Positions 9,775 through 18,268 are shown, numbered from the stretch's first letter. The stretch is DNA of 64,000 nt from Actinoplanes solisilvae (GCF_003999975.1 NZ_RJAC01000014.1:1-64000); one strand, 5' to 3'. The notes: generated from the letters alone by a model not told the origin. Program-made: numbers and translations.

Positions 9775-10520
9775 CGGTCAACCCCCTCGTGCGCCCCGGT
9801 CATGGCGCTGACCAGGTCGGACATCGTGTATTCGTCGCGGCGGAACTCGGCCACCTTCGCGCCCAGGCGCAGGGCCACGACCCGGTCGGCGACCTGCCGT
9901 ACGTCCTTCATGTCGTGCGAGATCACGATCACGCCGCGGCCCTGGTCGCGCAGGCGGTGGATCAGGTCGAGCACCTCGCCGCGCTGCGAGACGCCGAGGG
10001 CCGCGGTCGGCTCGTCCAGGATCACCACGGCCGGGTCGCTGATCAGCGCGCGGCAGATCGCGATGCCCTGCCGCTGGCCGCCCGACAGCGCGACGACCGG
10101 CGTGTTCAGCGAGCGGAGTTTGACCGACAGCGATTCGAGGACCCGCTGGGCACGTTCCTCCATGACGTGCCGGCGGATGCGCCGGCCGGACCAGATCGAG
10201 CCGTGGTGTTCCTGTCCGAGGAACAGGTTCTGCACGGCGTCGAGGTTGTCGCAGAGCGAAAGATCCTGGAACACCGTACGGATCCCCGCCTCGGCCGCCG
10301 CCCGGGGCGACACCAGACGGGCGTGCTCGCCGCGTACCCGGATCTCGCCGGTGTCGGGCGACTCCACCCCGGACACGATCTTGACGAGGGTGGACTTGCC
10401 GGCGCCGTTGTCGCCGATGAGCGCGACGACCTCGCCCTCGTGCACGGTCAGGTCGACCTCGTGCAGGGCTCGCAGGCCGCCGAAGTTCTTGGAGATCTTG
10501 GTGAGCTCGAGCAGGGCCAT
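9771..10520 (-). CDS. Sugar-type ABC transporter ATP-binding protein, single nucleotide-binding domain
   Basis: 249 residues. Walker A is GDNGAGKSTLVK, the signature is LSGGQRQGIAI, Walker B is VILDEPTAALG, and the switch histidine is in VIVISHDMK. Many importers of this class use a double-domain ATPase of about 500 residues. This one has a single domain, like FrcA-type proteins, so it must work as a homodimer. A strong ribosome site, GGAGG, lies six bases before ATG 10520. A GC-rich hairpin separates it from the binding-protein gene. Confidence 0.92.
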   Translation of the reverse strand: MALLELTKISKNFGGLRALHEVDLTVHEGEVVALIGDNGAGKSTLVKIVSGVESPDTGEIRVRGEHARLVSPRAAAEAGIRTVFQDLSLCDNLDAVQNLFLGQEHHGSIWSGRRIRRHVMEERAQRVLESLSVKLRSLNTPVVALSGGQRQGIAICRALISDPAVVILDEPTAALGVSQRGEVLDLIHRLRDQGRGVIVISHDMKDVRQVADRVVALRLGAKVAEFRRDEYTMSDLVSAMTGAHEGVDR

Positions 10521-10534
10521 GGGGATCCTCCCTC

Positions 10535-10560
10535 GCGGGCGGCCGTCGCCGGCCGCCCGC
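10535..10560. terminator. GC-rich hairpin between binding-protein and ATPase genes
   Basis: GCGGGCGGCC-GTCGCC-GGCCGCCCGC is a perfect 10-bp stem with a 6-base loop. It lies just after the binding-protein stop and before the ATPase ribosome site. There is no T-tract. In importer operons such hairpins usually act as partial terminators or 3' stabilisers that raise binding-protein mRNA over the membrane components. Confidence 0.6.
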
Positions 10561-10574
10561 GTCCGATGGAAGGG

Positions 10575-11702
10575 CTACTTGTTGCGCGTCTTGCAGGTCT
10601 GGGTCCCGGCGGCCGGGCCCGTGCAGATCTGGGCCCAGGTGAAGATGCCGAGGTCGACGGCCTTCTGTACGGCGTCGCCGGGGTCCTTGCCGTCCTCGAG
10701 GTGGATCAGCGTCGACTCGAGCTTGGCCGTTGGCACCTGCATGGCGCCGTTGTCGATGGTGTCCTTGACGAGGTCAGCCGGGGGCTGCTGACCTCCGACG
10801 GCGGCCAACGTGATCTTCGCGGCTGCTTCGGCCTCGACCGAGAACGCCTTGAGCACGTTGTCCTGCTGGTCGCCGGTGAGCATGTACTGCAGACCGGTCA
10901 GTTCCGGGTTCTGGCCGCCGTACACCGGGGTCTTGAGGTTCTTGTCCTTGAGGCCCGCGATGATGCCGGCCGTGATGCCGTCGTAGAACCCGAAGAAGAC
11001 GTTCACGCCGTTCTGCGTCTTGGTCAGGCACTGCTCGGTGGCCTTGGTGGCGTTGTCGGGCGCCCAGTCCTTGATGTAGTCCTCGCAGACGACCTGGATG
11101 TCGCCGGCCGAGATCAGCGGGTCGAGGACCTTGTTCTGCCCGGCCAGCATCTGGGTCGTGTAGACGTCACCCTTGTTGCCGAACTGCCGGGCGACCTTGA
11201 CCGGCTTGGCGCCGAGCTTGCCGCTGTTGATCTGCTCGGCGAAGTACGTGGCCTGCTGCTCGCCGACCTTCTCGGGGTCGAAGATGACCTGGGCGTACAA
11301 CTTGCCCTTGATCGGCGGGTTCTCGTAGCCGATGACCGGCACGTTCGCCTGCTCGGCGGCCTGCAGCAGACCCGCGCTGGTGTTCGGGTCGGCCGCGACG
11401 ACGACCAGGGCCTTGGCGCCGGCCGCGATGGCCGCGTTGGCCTGCGCGAGCTGCTGCCCGGAGTCACCGCCGCCGTTGACGAATCTGACCTCGACGCTGG
11501 GGTCCAACGCCTTGATCGATTTCTCGAACGACGGGCCGTCCTGCTGGATGTAGCGGGTCGGGGTCGTGTTCGGGGCCATGAAGTAGACGAGCTTGGGGCC
11601 GTCGCCGCCGCTCACGTCCGCGGCGCCGTCGTCGCCGCTGCTGCAGGCCGAGACCACAAGGAGGCCGGCGCACGCGATCGCGCCGTAAAAATGACGTTTC
11701 AC
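10575..11702 (-). CDS. Sugar-type ABC transporter substrate-binding lipoprotein (XylF/RbsB-like)
   Basis: 375 residues. It begins with a lipoprotein signal ending in the lipobox VSAC (Cys about residue 20), then a Ser/Gly/Asp linker. The mature part is a type I periplasmic binding fold with typical stretches NAAIAAGAKALVVVAADPNT, PVIGYENPPI and TPVYGGQNPELTGLQYML, the last being XylF-like. It captures cargo outside the membrane for the permease. The start is GTG at 11702, preceded by GAGGAG. It lies 50 bases after the monooxygenase gene in the same direction. Confidence 0.9.
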   Translation of the reverse strand: MKRHFYGAIACAGLLVVSACSSGDDGAADVSGGDGPKLVYFMAPNTTPTRYIQQDGPSFEKSIKALDPSVEVRFVNGGGDSGQQLAQANAAIAAGAKALVVVAADPNTSAGLLQAAEQANVPVIGYENPPIKGKLYAQVIFDPEKVGEQQATYFAEQINSGKLGAKPVKVARQFGNKGDVYTTQMLAGQNKVLDPLISAGDIQVVCEDYIKDWAPDNATKATEQCLTKTQNGVNVFFGFYDGITAGIIAGLKDKNLKTPVYGGQNPELTGLQYMLTGDQQDNVLKAFSVEAEAAAKITLAAVGGQQPPADLVKDTIDNGAMQVPTAKLESTLIHLEDGKDPGDAVQKAVDLGIFTWAQICTGPAAGTQTCKTRNK

Positions 11703-11752
11703 GATTACTCCTCTGCTGACTTTCCACGCTGAACGGCGGCGAGAGGGGATTT

Positions 11753-13600
11753 TTATGCCGCGTGCTTCGCGGTGATCTGAAGGGCGAGGTGCTTCGAATA
11801 GATCCGGACCCAGGCGAGGGGGCCGCCCATGTACCAGAACCCCGGATGTCCGGTGCGCCGGTAGAGTCCACCGAGCTCGCCGTCCTCGCCGATGCCGAGG
11901 ACGAGCGGTAGCCGGTCGGCGACCACGTCACCGAAGAGCCGGCGAGCCGTCTCGCGCATGTTGCGGTAACCGGTCGCGAGGACGACGAGGTCGGCCCGCA
12001 GCGTCCGGCCGTCCTCCAGACGTACGCCGTCGGGGGTGAACTCCGCGAGTCCGGAGCCCTGGGCCAGCTTGACCTTCCCGTCGGCGATGAGCCGCGAACA
12101 GCCCACGTCGATGTAGTAACCGCCGCCGTACGCCAGCGCGTAGCCCATCAGGCCGGTGCCGTCGGGCCCGTCGTTGCGCTGGAAACCGACGGCGTCGAGC
12201 GCGGCGAGCAGGTCGGCGTCCTTGCGGGCCGTGTCCTTCACGCCGTCCTTGGCCATCTCGAGCACGAGCGGCCACGGTGTTCCGGCGGCGAGCAGATCGG
12301 CGTACGCCGTCGGCGGGCCACCCTCGACGAAGTTGCTGCCGAAGATGGCGGGAATGCCGTGCTCCTGACTGATGATGTGCGTCGACGAGCGCTGCACGAG
12401 CGTGACGTCGGCGCCGGCCTCGTAGAGGTCCTGCGCGATGTCGTGGCCACTGTTGCAGGCGCCGATGACGACAGCCTTCTTGCCGGCCCAGTCGGTGGCG
12501 TCGCTGTGCTGGCTGGAGTGGTAACTGACGCCGTTGTAGGTGTCTTTTCCGGGCACGTCCGGCACGTTGGGTTCGCCCGCGGCCCCCGTCGCGAGAATGA
12601 CGTCCCGCGGGTGAATCGTCCGTTCGCCGTCCGGTGTGCGCACGTGCAGCGTCCACCGCCCGGCCGCCTCGTCGTAGTCGCTCGACGTCATCTCGGCCGA
12701 GGTCCAGACGTTGAGCTCCATCGCCGACGCGTACGACTCGAACCAGTCGGCGATCTTGTCCTTGGGGCAGTAGACCGGCCAGCTCGCCGGGTAGGGCATG
12801 TACGGCAGGGCGTCGGCCCACACCGGGTCGTGCAGCACCAGGGAGTGGTAGCGCTTGCGCCAGCCGTCGCCGACCCGCTCGCTCTTCTCCAGGATCAGCG
12901 TGTCGACACCCATCAACCCGAGATTCGCGGCGACCGCCAGACCGCCCTGACCAGCACCGACGACCACGACGTCAGGATCAGCGTTGCGTACGTGGTCCTC
13001 GCGCTCATCGCGCCAGTTGCGGGCGCTCTTCTCGTGGCGGGGACCGCGCGACCGGTACGGGCCGATCCGGCGTTCGTGGCCGTGCAGGTCGTCGAGCTCG
13101 GTCATGACGGTCCAGGCGACCCATTCGCCGTCCTCGAACTTCAGCCGTACGGCGCCACGGCCGTACCCCTGGGGCGTTTCGAAGGTCAGGAAGCCCTCGA
13201 CGACGTCGCCCTGGAAGCGCGGGCCGAACTCGGTGACCATGTGGAGGTTGGTGATCGAATCGGGGGAAAGGTGGCGGTTCAGCATCGCGGCGACGCTGTC
13301 GCGGCCGCGGTAGACGCCCAGGTCCCAGGTGAGGGCGAGCAGGTCGCGCCACCAGCAGTCGCGGGCCAGCAGGGAGACGACGCCGTCGACGTCGGCGACC
13401 GTGAGGGCCGCCTGCAGCCGGTTCCGCCAGGTCTGGAAAACGGCCGCGGCGCCGCCGGCCATAGAGCTCGCGGCCGGTTCACTCCCGGCCGAATCGGTTC
13501 CCACCGCCGCGGATCCGACTGCCTCGGTTCCGGCTGCCTCGGATCCGGCTGCCGCGGTTGCTGTCTCGGTTTTCAGGGCTTGGTGAGTTTCGGTCGCCAT
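11753..13600 (-). CDS. Flavin-containing monooxygenase with an N-terminal NTF2-like domain
   Basis: 615 residues from ATG 13600, chosen because GGGAAGG lies upstream at good spacing. Residues 1-45 form a low-complexity Ala/Gly/Ser/Glu linker. Residues about 50-165 look like an NTF2/SnoaL-like domain. The rest is a two-dinucleotide-binding FAD/NADPH monooxygenase with VVGAGQGGLAVAANLG, the FMO-like YNGVSYHSSQHSDATDW, VIGACNSGHDIA and LATGYRNM. It is closer to FMO/YUCCA-type enzymes than to classical Baeyer-Villiger enzymes. It opens the operon, so it probably oxidises the imported compound or its ketone product. Confidence 0.88.
   Translation of the reverse strand: MATETHQALKTETATAAAGSEAAGTEAVGSAAVGTDSAGSEPAASSMAGGAAAVFQTWRNRLQAALTVADVDGVVSLLARDCWWRDLLALTWDLGVYRGRDSVAAMLNRHLSPDSITNLHMVTEFGPRFQGDVVEGFLTFETPQGYGRGAVRLKFEDGEWVAWTVMTELDDLHGHERRIGPYRSRGPRHEKSARNWRDEREDHVRNADPDVVVVGAGQGGLAVAANLGLMGVDTLILEKSERVGDGWRKRYHSLVLHDPVWADALPYMPYPASWPVYCPKDKIADWFESYASAMELNVWTSAEMTSSDYDEAAGRWTLHVRTPDGERTIHPRDVILATGAAGEPNVPDVPGKDTYNGVSYHSSQHSDATDWAGKKAVVIGACNSGHDIAQDLYEAGADVTLVQRSSTHIISQEHGIPAIFGSNFVEGGPPTAYADLLAAGTPWPLVLEMAKDGVKDTARKDADLLAALDAVGFQRNDGPDGTGLMGYALAYGGGYYIDVGCSRLIADGKVKLAQGSGLAEFTPDGVRLEDGRTLRADLVVLATGYRNMRETARRLFGDVVADRLPLVLGIGEDGELGGLYRRTGHPGFWYMGGPLAWVRIYSKHLALQITAKHAA
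13487..13561 (-). repeat. Five in-frame 15-bp repeats coding a 5-residue linker repeat
   Basis: Five contiguous units follow the pattern GGCTGCCTCGGWTCC on the + strand. On the coding strand they give AAGSE, AAGTE, AVGSA, AVGTD and SAGSE. They make the flexible linker ahead of the NTF2-like domain of the monooxygenase. The unit is a multiple of three, so copy-number change would preserve the frame. Confidence 0.7.
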
Positions 13601-13619
13601 TGACGCGCCCTTCCCGTCC

Positions 13620-13653
13620 GTATCATCGTGATACAGCCCGAGCGCTCGCTCGG
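13620..13653. promoter_or_regulatory. Two adjacent palindromes in the monooxygenase/acyl-CoA dehydrogenase divergent promoter
   Basis: GTATCA-TCG-TGATAC (13620-13634) and CCGAGCG-CT-CGCTCGG (13638-13653) are both perfect inverted repeats. They lie 20-53 bases upstream of the monooxygenase start and about 100 bases before the acyl-CoA dehydrogenase. The second has the size and AGCG/CGCT look of many TetR-family operators. The TetR protein encoded at 5986-6615 is the natural candidate to bind it. Confidence 0.55.
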
Positions 13654-13752
13654 TAGCCACGAGTGTGGACCTTCATCCGCGCGACAGGCAACACCCCCGG
13701 CCACTTTTCGTAATGAGATCGTCACGATGCCGCCGCCACCCCGGAGGTGCCC

Positions 13753-14940
13753 ATGACCAGCCGAATCGAGCAGCTCGTCGCCCGCACGCGGGCTTTCATC
13801 GACACGCAGGTGATCCCCGCCGAGGACAAATCGGACGGCGATATCGCGGTCGCGGGAGGCTCGGCGTTGCGGGCCACGCTGCAGTCGCAAGCACGGCATT
13901 TAGGACTATTCGCCCCGCACGCGCCTCGCGAATACGGCGGGCTGGCGCTGGGCATGGAGGAACGCGCTCCGGTTTTCGAGGCCGCCGGGCGGTCGCTCTT
14001 CGGGCCGATGGCGCTCAACATCAACGCGCCCGACGAGGGCAATTTGCACCTGCTCGACCACGTTGCGTCGGAATGGCAGCGGGAACGGTATCTGGCGCCG
14101 CTGGCCCGCGGCGATCAACGGTCGGCCTTCGCGATGACCGAGCCGCCGCCGGGGGCCGGGTCGGATCCGCAGGCGCTGAACACGCTGGCCGAGCCGGACG
14201 GCGACGGCTGGCTGATCAACGGGCGCAAGAAGTTCATCACTGGCGCGGACGGTGCGGCGTTCCTGATCGTGATGGCTCGCACGGCGGGCGGCGCGACGAT
14301 GTTCCTGGTGCCGGCGCAGCGGCGCGGGGTCACGCTGGTCCGGCACGTGTCCACGGTGGACCGGTCCATGCTCGGCGGGCATTGCGAGCTGTCGCTGACC
14401 GACGTACGGGTGGACGCGTCGGACGTGCTGGGCGAGGTCGACGAGGGTTTCCGGTACGCGCAGGTGCGGCTCGGCCCGGCCCGGCTGACCCACGTGATGC
14501 GCTGGCTCGGGGCCGCGCAACGGTCCCACGAGACGGCGGTCGCCTATGTCAGTTCACGGCACGGGTCGGGGCGTCCGCTGTCGTCGCACGGCATGGTCGA
14601 GTTGATGATCGCCGACAACGAGATCGACCTGGCCGCGACGCGCTCGCTGCTGCTGACCGCGTGCCGGACGCTGGACGCCGGGCGGCCCGCTCGCGAGGAG
14701 ACGTCCCTGGCCAAGGTCTTCGGCGCCGAGGCCCTGCACCGCGTCGCCGACCGGGCCGTTCAGATGTGCGGCGGCGCGGGGGTCTCGGCCGACCTGCCCG
14801 TGGCCCGGATAGCCCGCGAGATCCGCCCGTTCCGCATCTACGACGGTCCGTCGGAGGTGCACCGCGGATCGCTGGCCCGGCGAGCCGTCCGCCGCTACGG
14901 CCGCACCGACACGGGCAGCGCCCACCCACTGACCGGATGA
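13753..14940 (+). CDS. Acyl-CoA dehydrogenase family protein
   Basis: 395 residues. ATG 13753 was chosen because GGAGG ends five bases before it; a GTG six bases upstream overlaps that ribosome site. Visible motifs are FAMTEPPPGAGSDPQA (FAD and substrate binding), WLINGRKKFITGADGAAFLI, and the C-terminal QMCGGAGVSADLPVARIARE with RIYDGPSEVH. It should be a flavoenzyme oxidising an acyl-CoA thioester. It is divergent from the monooxygenase-importer operon and shares its palindrome region, so the two units probably form one regulon. Confidence 0.92.
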   Translation: MTSRIEQLVARTRAFIDTQVIPAEDKSDGDIAVAGGSALRATLQSQARHLGLFAPHAPREYGGLALGMEERAPVFEAAGRSLFGPMALNINAPDEGNLHLLDHVASEWQRERYLAPLARGDQRSAFAMTEPPPGAGSDPQALNTLAEPDGDGWLINGRKKFITGADGAAFLIVMARTAGGATMFLVPAQRRGVTLVRHVSTVDRSMLGGHCELSLTDVRVDASDVLGEVDEGFRYAQVRLGPARLTHVMRWLGAAQRSHETAVAYVSSRHGSGRPLSSHGMVELMIADNEIDLAATRSLLLTACRTLDAGRPAREETSLAKVFGAEALHRVADRAVQMCGGAGVSADLPVARIAREIRPFRIYDGPSEVHRGSLARRAVRRYGRTDTGSAHPLTG

Positions 14941-14944
14941 CCGG

Positions 14945-15490
14945 TCACAGGTCGTCGGGGATCAGCGAGTAGACGGCCAGGTCCAGGCGGCCGGCGTGGG
15001 CGAGGCCGGCGTTCCTGGCCGTGCCCTCGTAGGTGAAGCCGGCCTTCTCGGCGACCCTCGCAGCCGCGCTGTTGCCGGTCGCGATTCGCAGGACGACGCG
15101 CTCGAAGGCCGCCTCGGTGAGCACCCAGCGGGACAGGGCAACGGTCGCCTCGGTCATCACACCCCGGCCCCGGAACGCGGGCGCCGACCAGAAGGCGATC
15201 TCGGTCTCCCGATGACGCCAGTCGGTGCGCCTCAGGTCGATCGCTCCGGCGAAAGCGCCGCCCCACTCGATGGCCCGGGTCAGCCCGCTGCCGCTCGCGC
15301 GCATGGCCGGCGCCGTCTCCCGCACCCACAACATCGCGTCCTCACGGGTGTACGGGTTCGACATCGGGAGCCAGCGCTGGGTCACCGGGTCCGACGCGGC
15401 CGTCACGATGCCCTCGGCATCCGCTTCGCGCAGCGCCCGCAGCACGAGCCGTCGAGTCCGCAGCACCACATCGGGAAACACTTTGCTCAC
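14945..15490 (-). CDS. GNAT-family N-acetyltransferase (RimJ/RimL-like)
   Basis: 181 residues. It begins with the RimJ-type RTRRLVLRALREADAEGIV and contains EIAFWSAPAFRGRGVMTEA, whose RGRGVMTEA is the acetyl-CoA pyrophosphate loop, and NSAAARVAEKAGFTYEGTAR. It would acetylate the amino group of a protein N-terminus or a small molecule; the substrate is unknown. It is convergent to the acyl-CoA dehydrogenase with four bases between the stops. Confidence 0.9.
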   Translation of the reverse strand: MSKVFPDVVLRTRRLVLRALREADAEGIVTAASDPVTQRWLPMSNPYTREDAMLWVRETAPAMRASGSGLTRAIEWGGAFAGAIDLRRTDWRHRETEIAFWSAPAFRGRGVMTEATVALSRWVLTEAAFERVVLRIATGNSAAARVAEKAGFTYEGTARNAGLAHAGRLDLAVYSLIPDDL

Positions 15491-15559
15491 CGGATGATCA
15501 TCGCTCCGCCCGTCGGCGACCGCGAGGAAGGGGTCGATCAGGGCGCGAGGAAGGGTCGG

Positions 15560-16369
15560 TCAGGGCGCGGCTATGCGGTTCAGGGCCGATCCTTGGCCGA
15601 GTTCACGGCGGTCGGCCGGGTGGACGATGTAGTGGGCCAGGGTTTGCAGCAGCAGGCCCGGGTCGGCGGCCAGCCAGCGGCCGCTGATCGTGTCGAACGG
15701 CGACAGCGTCTGCGGGCCGGGGGTGTTGCGGCCCAGGTAGTTGCGGGTCACCGTCGCGCTCGAACCGATCGTACGGATGAAGACGACCGGGGAATGGGCC
15801 CACAGGGCGGCGACGTCGGTGACGGCCTCCCACGGGACGAAGTGGGTGAACGTCAAGCCTCGGTGATGGACGCCGTCCGGGCCGACGACCACCCGGCCGG
15901 GGGCCAGTCTGAGGACGACGGCCAGGACGACCGCGATGAAGAGCGCCAGCAGGATGAGCACCGCCGTGACGACGTACCCCTGGGTTGTGCCCTGGGCGGC
16001 GGAGAAGACGGCCATCAGGATCAGCGCGATGGTGGTCATGCCCAGGAACGCGGTGAGCAGGTAGGTGGGGACGGCGCCGTATGTGAAGACCAGGCCGGTG
16101 GAGTCTTCGCGGACGCCGATGGTGCTGGTGCGCGGGCGGCCACCGCTGTAGGCGTGGAAGCAGAGAGCGGCCAGATGTCCGAAGTAGACGGCGATGGCCA
16201 GGAAGATCAGGGCGCTGACGGCGTCCTCGCGGGTGACCTGCGCGAGGGCGGCGGTGACGATGCCGAGCGTGATCAGGCCCAGGAAGACAGCGCCGAACAG
16301 CAGCAGGCCCGAGCGGCGTTGACCGGCCCACTCGGAGGGCCACGTGGAGTCGTACGGGATGGTCCTCAT
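15560..16369 (-). CDS. Membrane protein of the type VII-like operon
   Basis: 269 residues from ATG 16369, which overlaps the stop of the gene before it by one base (TGATG). Four or more hydrophobic segments are visible: LLLFGAVFLGLITLGIVTAA, AVSALIFLAIAVYFGHLAAL, YLLTAFLGMTTIALILMAVF and VTAVLILLALFIAVVLAVVL. A C-terminal soluble part of about 110 residues follows. The family was not recognised. Its tight coupling suggests it works with the WXG-like protein, perhaps as an immunity or membrane partner. That is inference from context only. Confidence 0.65.
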   Translation of the reverse strand: MRTIPYDSTWPSEWAGQRRSGLLLFGAVFLGLITLGIVTAALAQVTREDAVSALIFLAIAVYFGHLAALCFHAYSGGRPRTSTIGVREDSTGLVFTYGAVPTYLLTAFLGMTTIALILMAVFSAAQGTTQGYVVTAVLILLALFIAVVLAVVLRLAPGRVVVGPDGVHHRGLTFTHFVPWEAVTDVAALWAHSPVVFIRTIGSSATVTRNYLGRNTPGPQTLSPFDTISGRWLAADPGLLLQTLAHYIVHPADRRELGQGSALNRIAAP

Positions 16370-17475
16370 CAGAAAATCGCGTCCCATGCTTTCTTCGCGC
16401 CGTCGCCGATCGCATCGCCGACGTCACCGATCGCTTCGCCTGCCGCGGATATGCCGCCTTCGATGCTGTCTTTCACGCCCTGGGGCAGGCCGTCGTAGGC
16501 GTAGTCAAGGGCGCCGCTGACCCCCACGCCGATGACCAGGCCGCCGATCGCGCCGACAACCGTGCCCACGACCGGCACCGGAATCAGCGTGCCGATGGCG
16601 GCGCCGGTGGCCATCGCCGCGGCCGCGCCGCCGACGCCCGAGATGAGCGCCTTGCCCGCCGGTTTGCCCTGGTGAATGTCGTAGCCGATGCCGGCCGCGG
16701 TGATCGCGAGACCGACGACGGGCAGCTTGCCGGCGATGCGGGCGCCCGCCTTCGGGGCACGGCGGGCCAGCTCGTCGGCCTTGTCGAACGCCTCCTGGGA
16801 CGCCTTGATGAGATAACGCGACTGCGCCGACCCGCCGGGAGTCTTCAGATAGTGCTCGGCGAGGCGTTTCGAGTCGTCGAGCAACGCGATCGACTGGGCC
16901 TTGAGGATGCTGCGGTGCTTGGCGACCAGACCACCCAGGACAGCGCCGTTGATCAGGTCGCCCGCCTGCAGGAACGCCTTGCCGTAGAGGTCGTCCCACA
17001 TGTTGCGGGCGATCGACTTGGCCGCGTTGCTGGCCGACCAGTAGCCGTCGGCCTGCCGTTGCGCCAGCTCGTAGGCCGCGACCTGGGCCTGGTAGTTCGG
17101 CGCGGCCTGCAGGGCCGGGCCGTCCCCCGGCGGCTGGATCTGATCGTCGACCACGGCCAGGCCTGCCGCCCGGGCCTGGTCGCGGGTGCGGGCCATGCCG
17201 TTCTGGGCGTCCTCGAGCTCGTCGGCGTAGACGACCAGGGAGTTGGCTGCGGTCTCGATGTCGGTGCGCAGCTCGTCGGCCTTCCTGCTGCCGCCGTCCA
17301 TGCGCGCCTGGAATGCGGGGCCGGCGTCGCCCTGCCAGCCCCGTTCCGCGTCGGCGCGGGCCTCGCGCATCTCGGTGACGGTGCGGTCGACCCCGGCGGC
17401 GAGGGTGCCCTTGAGCCATTGCGAAGACGACCGGATGCCGCCCGGGTCGCCCTCGATGCGCGTGTCGATCGCCAT
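16369..17475 (-). CDS. WXG100-like type VII secretion substrate with a Gly/Ala-rich C-terminal region
   Basis: 368 residues. The first about 110 residues are helical with the WXG turn in ERGWQGDAGPAFQARM (W47-Q-G49), the hallmark of ESX/type VII cargo. A middle helical region follows. Residues about 250-330 are a Gly/Ala-rich hydrophobic stretch (GVGGAAAAMATGAAIGTLIP, GAIGGLVIGVGVSGALDYAY) that could insert into membranes, as in polymorphic-toxin translocation domains. No known toxin domain is visible. TGATG overlaps link it to both neighbours. Confidence 0.7.
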   Translation of the reverse strand: MAIDTRIEGDPGGIRSSSQWLKGTLAAGVDRTVTEMREARADAERGWQGDAGPAFQARMDGGSRKADELRTDIETAANSLVVYADELEDAQNGMARTRDQARAAGLAVVDDQIQPPGDGPALQAAPNYQAQVAAYELAQRQADGYWSASNAAKSIARNMWDDLYGKAFLQAGDLINGAVLGGLVAKHRSILKAQSIALLDDSKRLAEHYLKTPGGSAQSRYLIKASQEAFDKADELARRAPKAGARIAGKLPVVGLAITAAGIGYDIHQGKPAGKALISGVGGAAAAMATGAAIGTLIPVPVVGTVVGAIGGLVIGVGVSGALDYAYDGLPQGVKDSIEGGISAAGEAIGDVGDAIGDGAKKAWDAIF

Positions 17476-17747
17476 CAGAAGAGTCCGTCCGCAGCCGACG
17501 CGTCGGTGTGGGCGTACGTCGTTCGGGCCTGCTCGACGCGGTCGCCGGCCTCTTTGAGACCGACGACCAGGTTGCCGCAGACGTCGGTCAGGTGGCCGAT
17601 CAGCGCGCCGATGTCAGGGGTGAGGTCGCCGGCCTGCGGGGTGGGCGGCACGCGGGAACCCAGCTCGTCGAGCGACTCGCCGGCGTCACGCAGCCGGCCG
17701 GCCACCGCTTGCAGCGTGGGCAGGTCGGCCCGGGTCTCGCCGGCCAT
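17475..17747 (-). CDS. EspC-like small type VII secretion target
   Basis: 90 residues from ATG 17747, whose TGATG overlap with the previous gene decides the start. It is helical throughout, with a break between two helices (PPTPQAGDLTP). Near its end it carries YAHTD, which fits the YxxxD/E export signal of type VII substrates. Such small partners dimerise with a WXG-type protein. The next gene encodes that kind of protein, so the two are probably co-exported. Confidence 0.65.
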   Translation of the reverse strand: MAGETRADLPTLQAVAGRLRDAGESLDELGSRVPPTPQAGDLTPDIGALIGHLTDVCGNLVVGLKEAGDRVEQARTTYAHTDASAADGLF

Positions 17748-18043
17748 CACGACACCTCGGCCCGGCGCCGGTGTTCGGGCGGGATCTCGAGGTCGAGCAG
17801 GATGAGCTCGAAACCGGTGGCCAGCCGGATCTGTTCGAGGTCGGCGGTGGGCATGACCGCCCACGGCTGCTCGGGCCCGCAACAGTCGACCAGGCGATCG
17901 AGAGCCGTGTAGGCCAGCAGCGCCAACTGCCCGTCGCGGGTCTGTCGCAGATCGACGGTCAACTCGGGGTCACCGGCCTGCCCCGGCGCGCACGCCACAT
18001 AGACGATCGGCGGGACCTCGGAAGGCGATGGCGTCGTCACCAT
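17747..18043 (-). CDS. SAV_915-family-like small protein
   Basis: 98 residues from ATG 18043, the first gene of the four-gene operon. It contains RQTRDGQLALLAYTALDRLV and CGPEQPWAVMPT, a pattern I associate with the SAV_915/SseB-like proteins often found beside type VII genes in actinomycetes. It has no signal peptide or membrane segment, so it is likely a cytoplasmic partner. It is divergent from the PopR-like regulator with about 225 bases between them, in which no clear operator was seen. Confidence 0.65.
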   Translation of the reverse strand: MVTTPSPSEVPPIVYVACAPGQAGDPELTVDLRQTRDGQLALLAYTALDRLVDCCGPEQPWAVMPTADLEQIRLATGFELILLDLEIPPEHRRRAEVS

Positions 18044-18268
18044 GCGCAGCAGTCTAGGCGCGCCCGGCAATCCGCACCGCCCCTGACCAGCCGAAAGATC
18101 CACTCGGGACGCTTCACGCGTGGGGTCACTGTCGGGCTGGTCGAGCACCCGGCGATCTCGCGCCTGCTCCGGGAAAGCGGGCTGCCGGGCGACGAGGAGG
18201 CGTTGCGGTCCTACGCTGCTGGCTGAACCGGCTATCGGTGGGGCGGCGGGTTCGCCTACGGTCGGGGA

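Noticed and set aside
8656..10791. A 711-codon + strand frame over the importer genes
   Set aside because: It is antisense to permease, ATPase and binding-protein genes that show complete family motifs. Its own translation is compositionally biased and motif-free.
11753..13600. Classical Baeyer-Villiger monooxygenase
   Set aside because: The FxGxxxHxxxW fingerprint is not met; the corresponding text is YNGVSYHSSQH. A general flavin monooxygenase call is safer.
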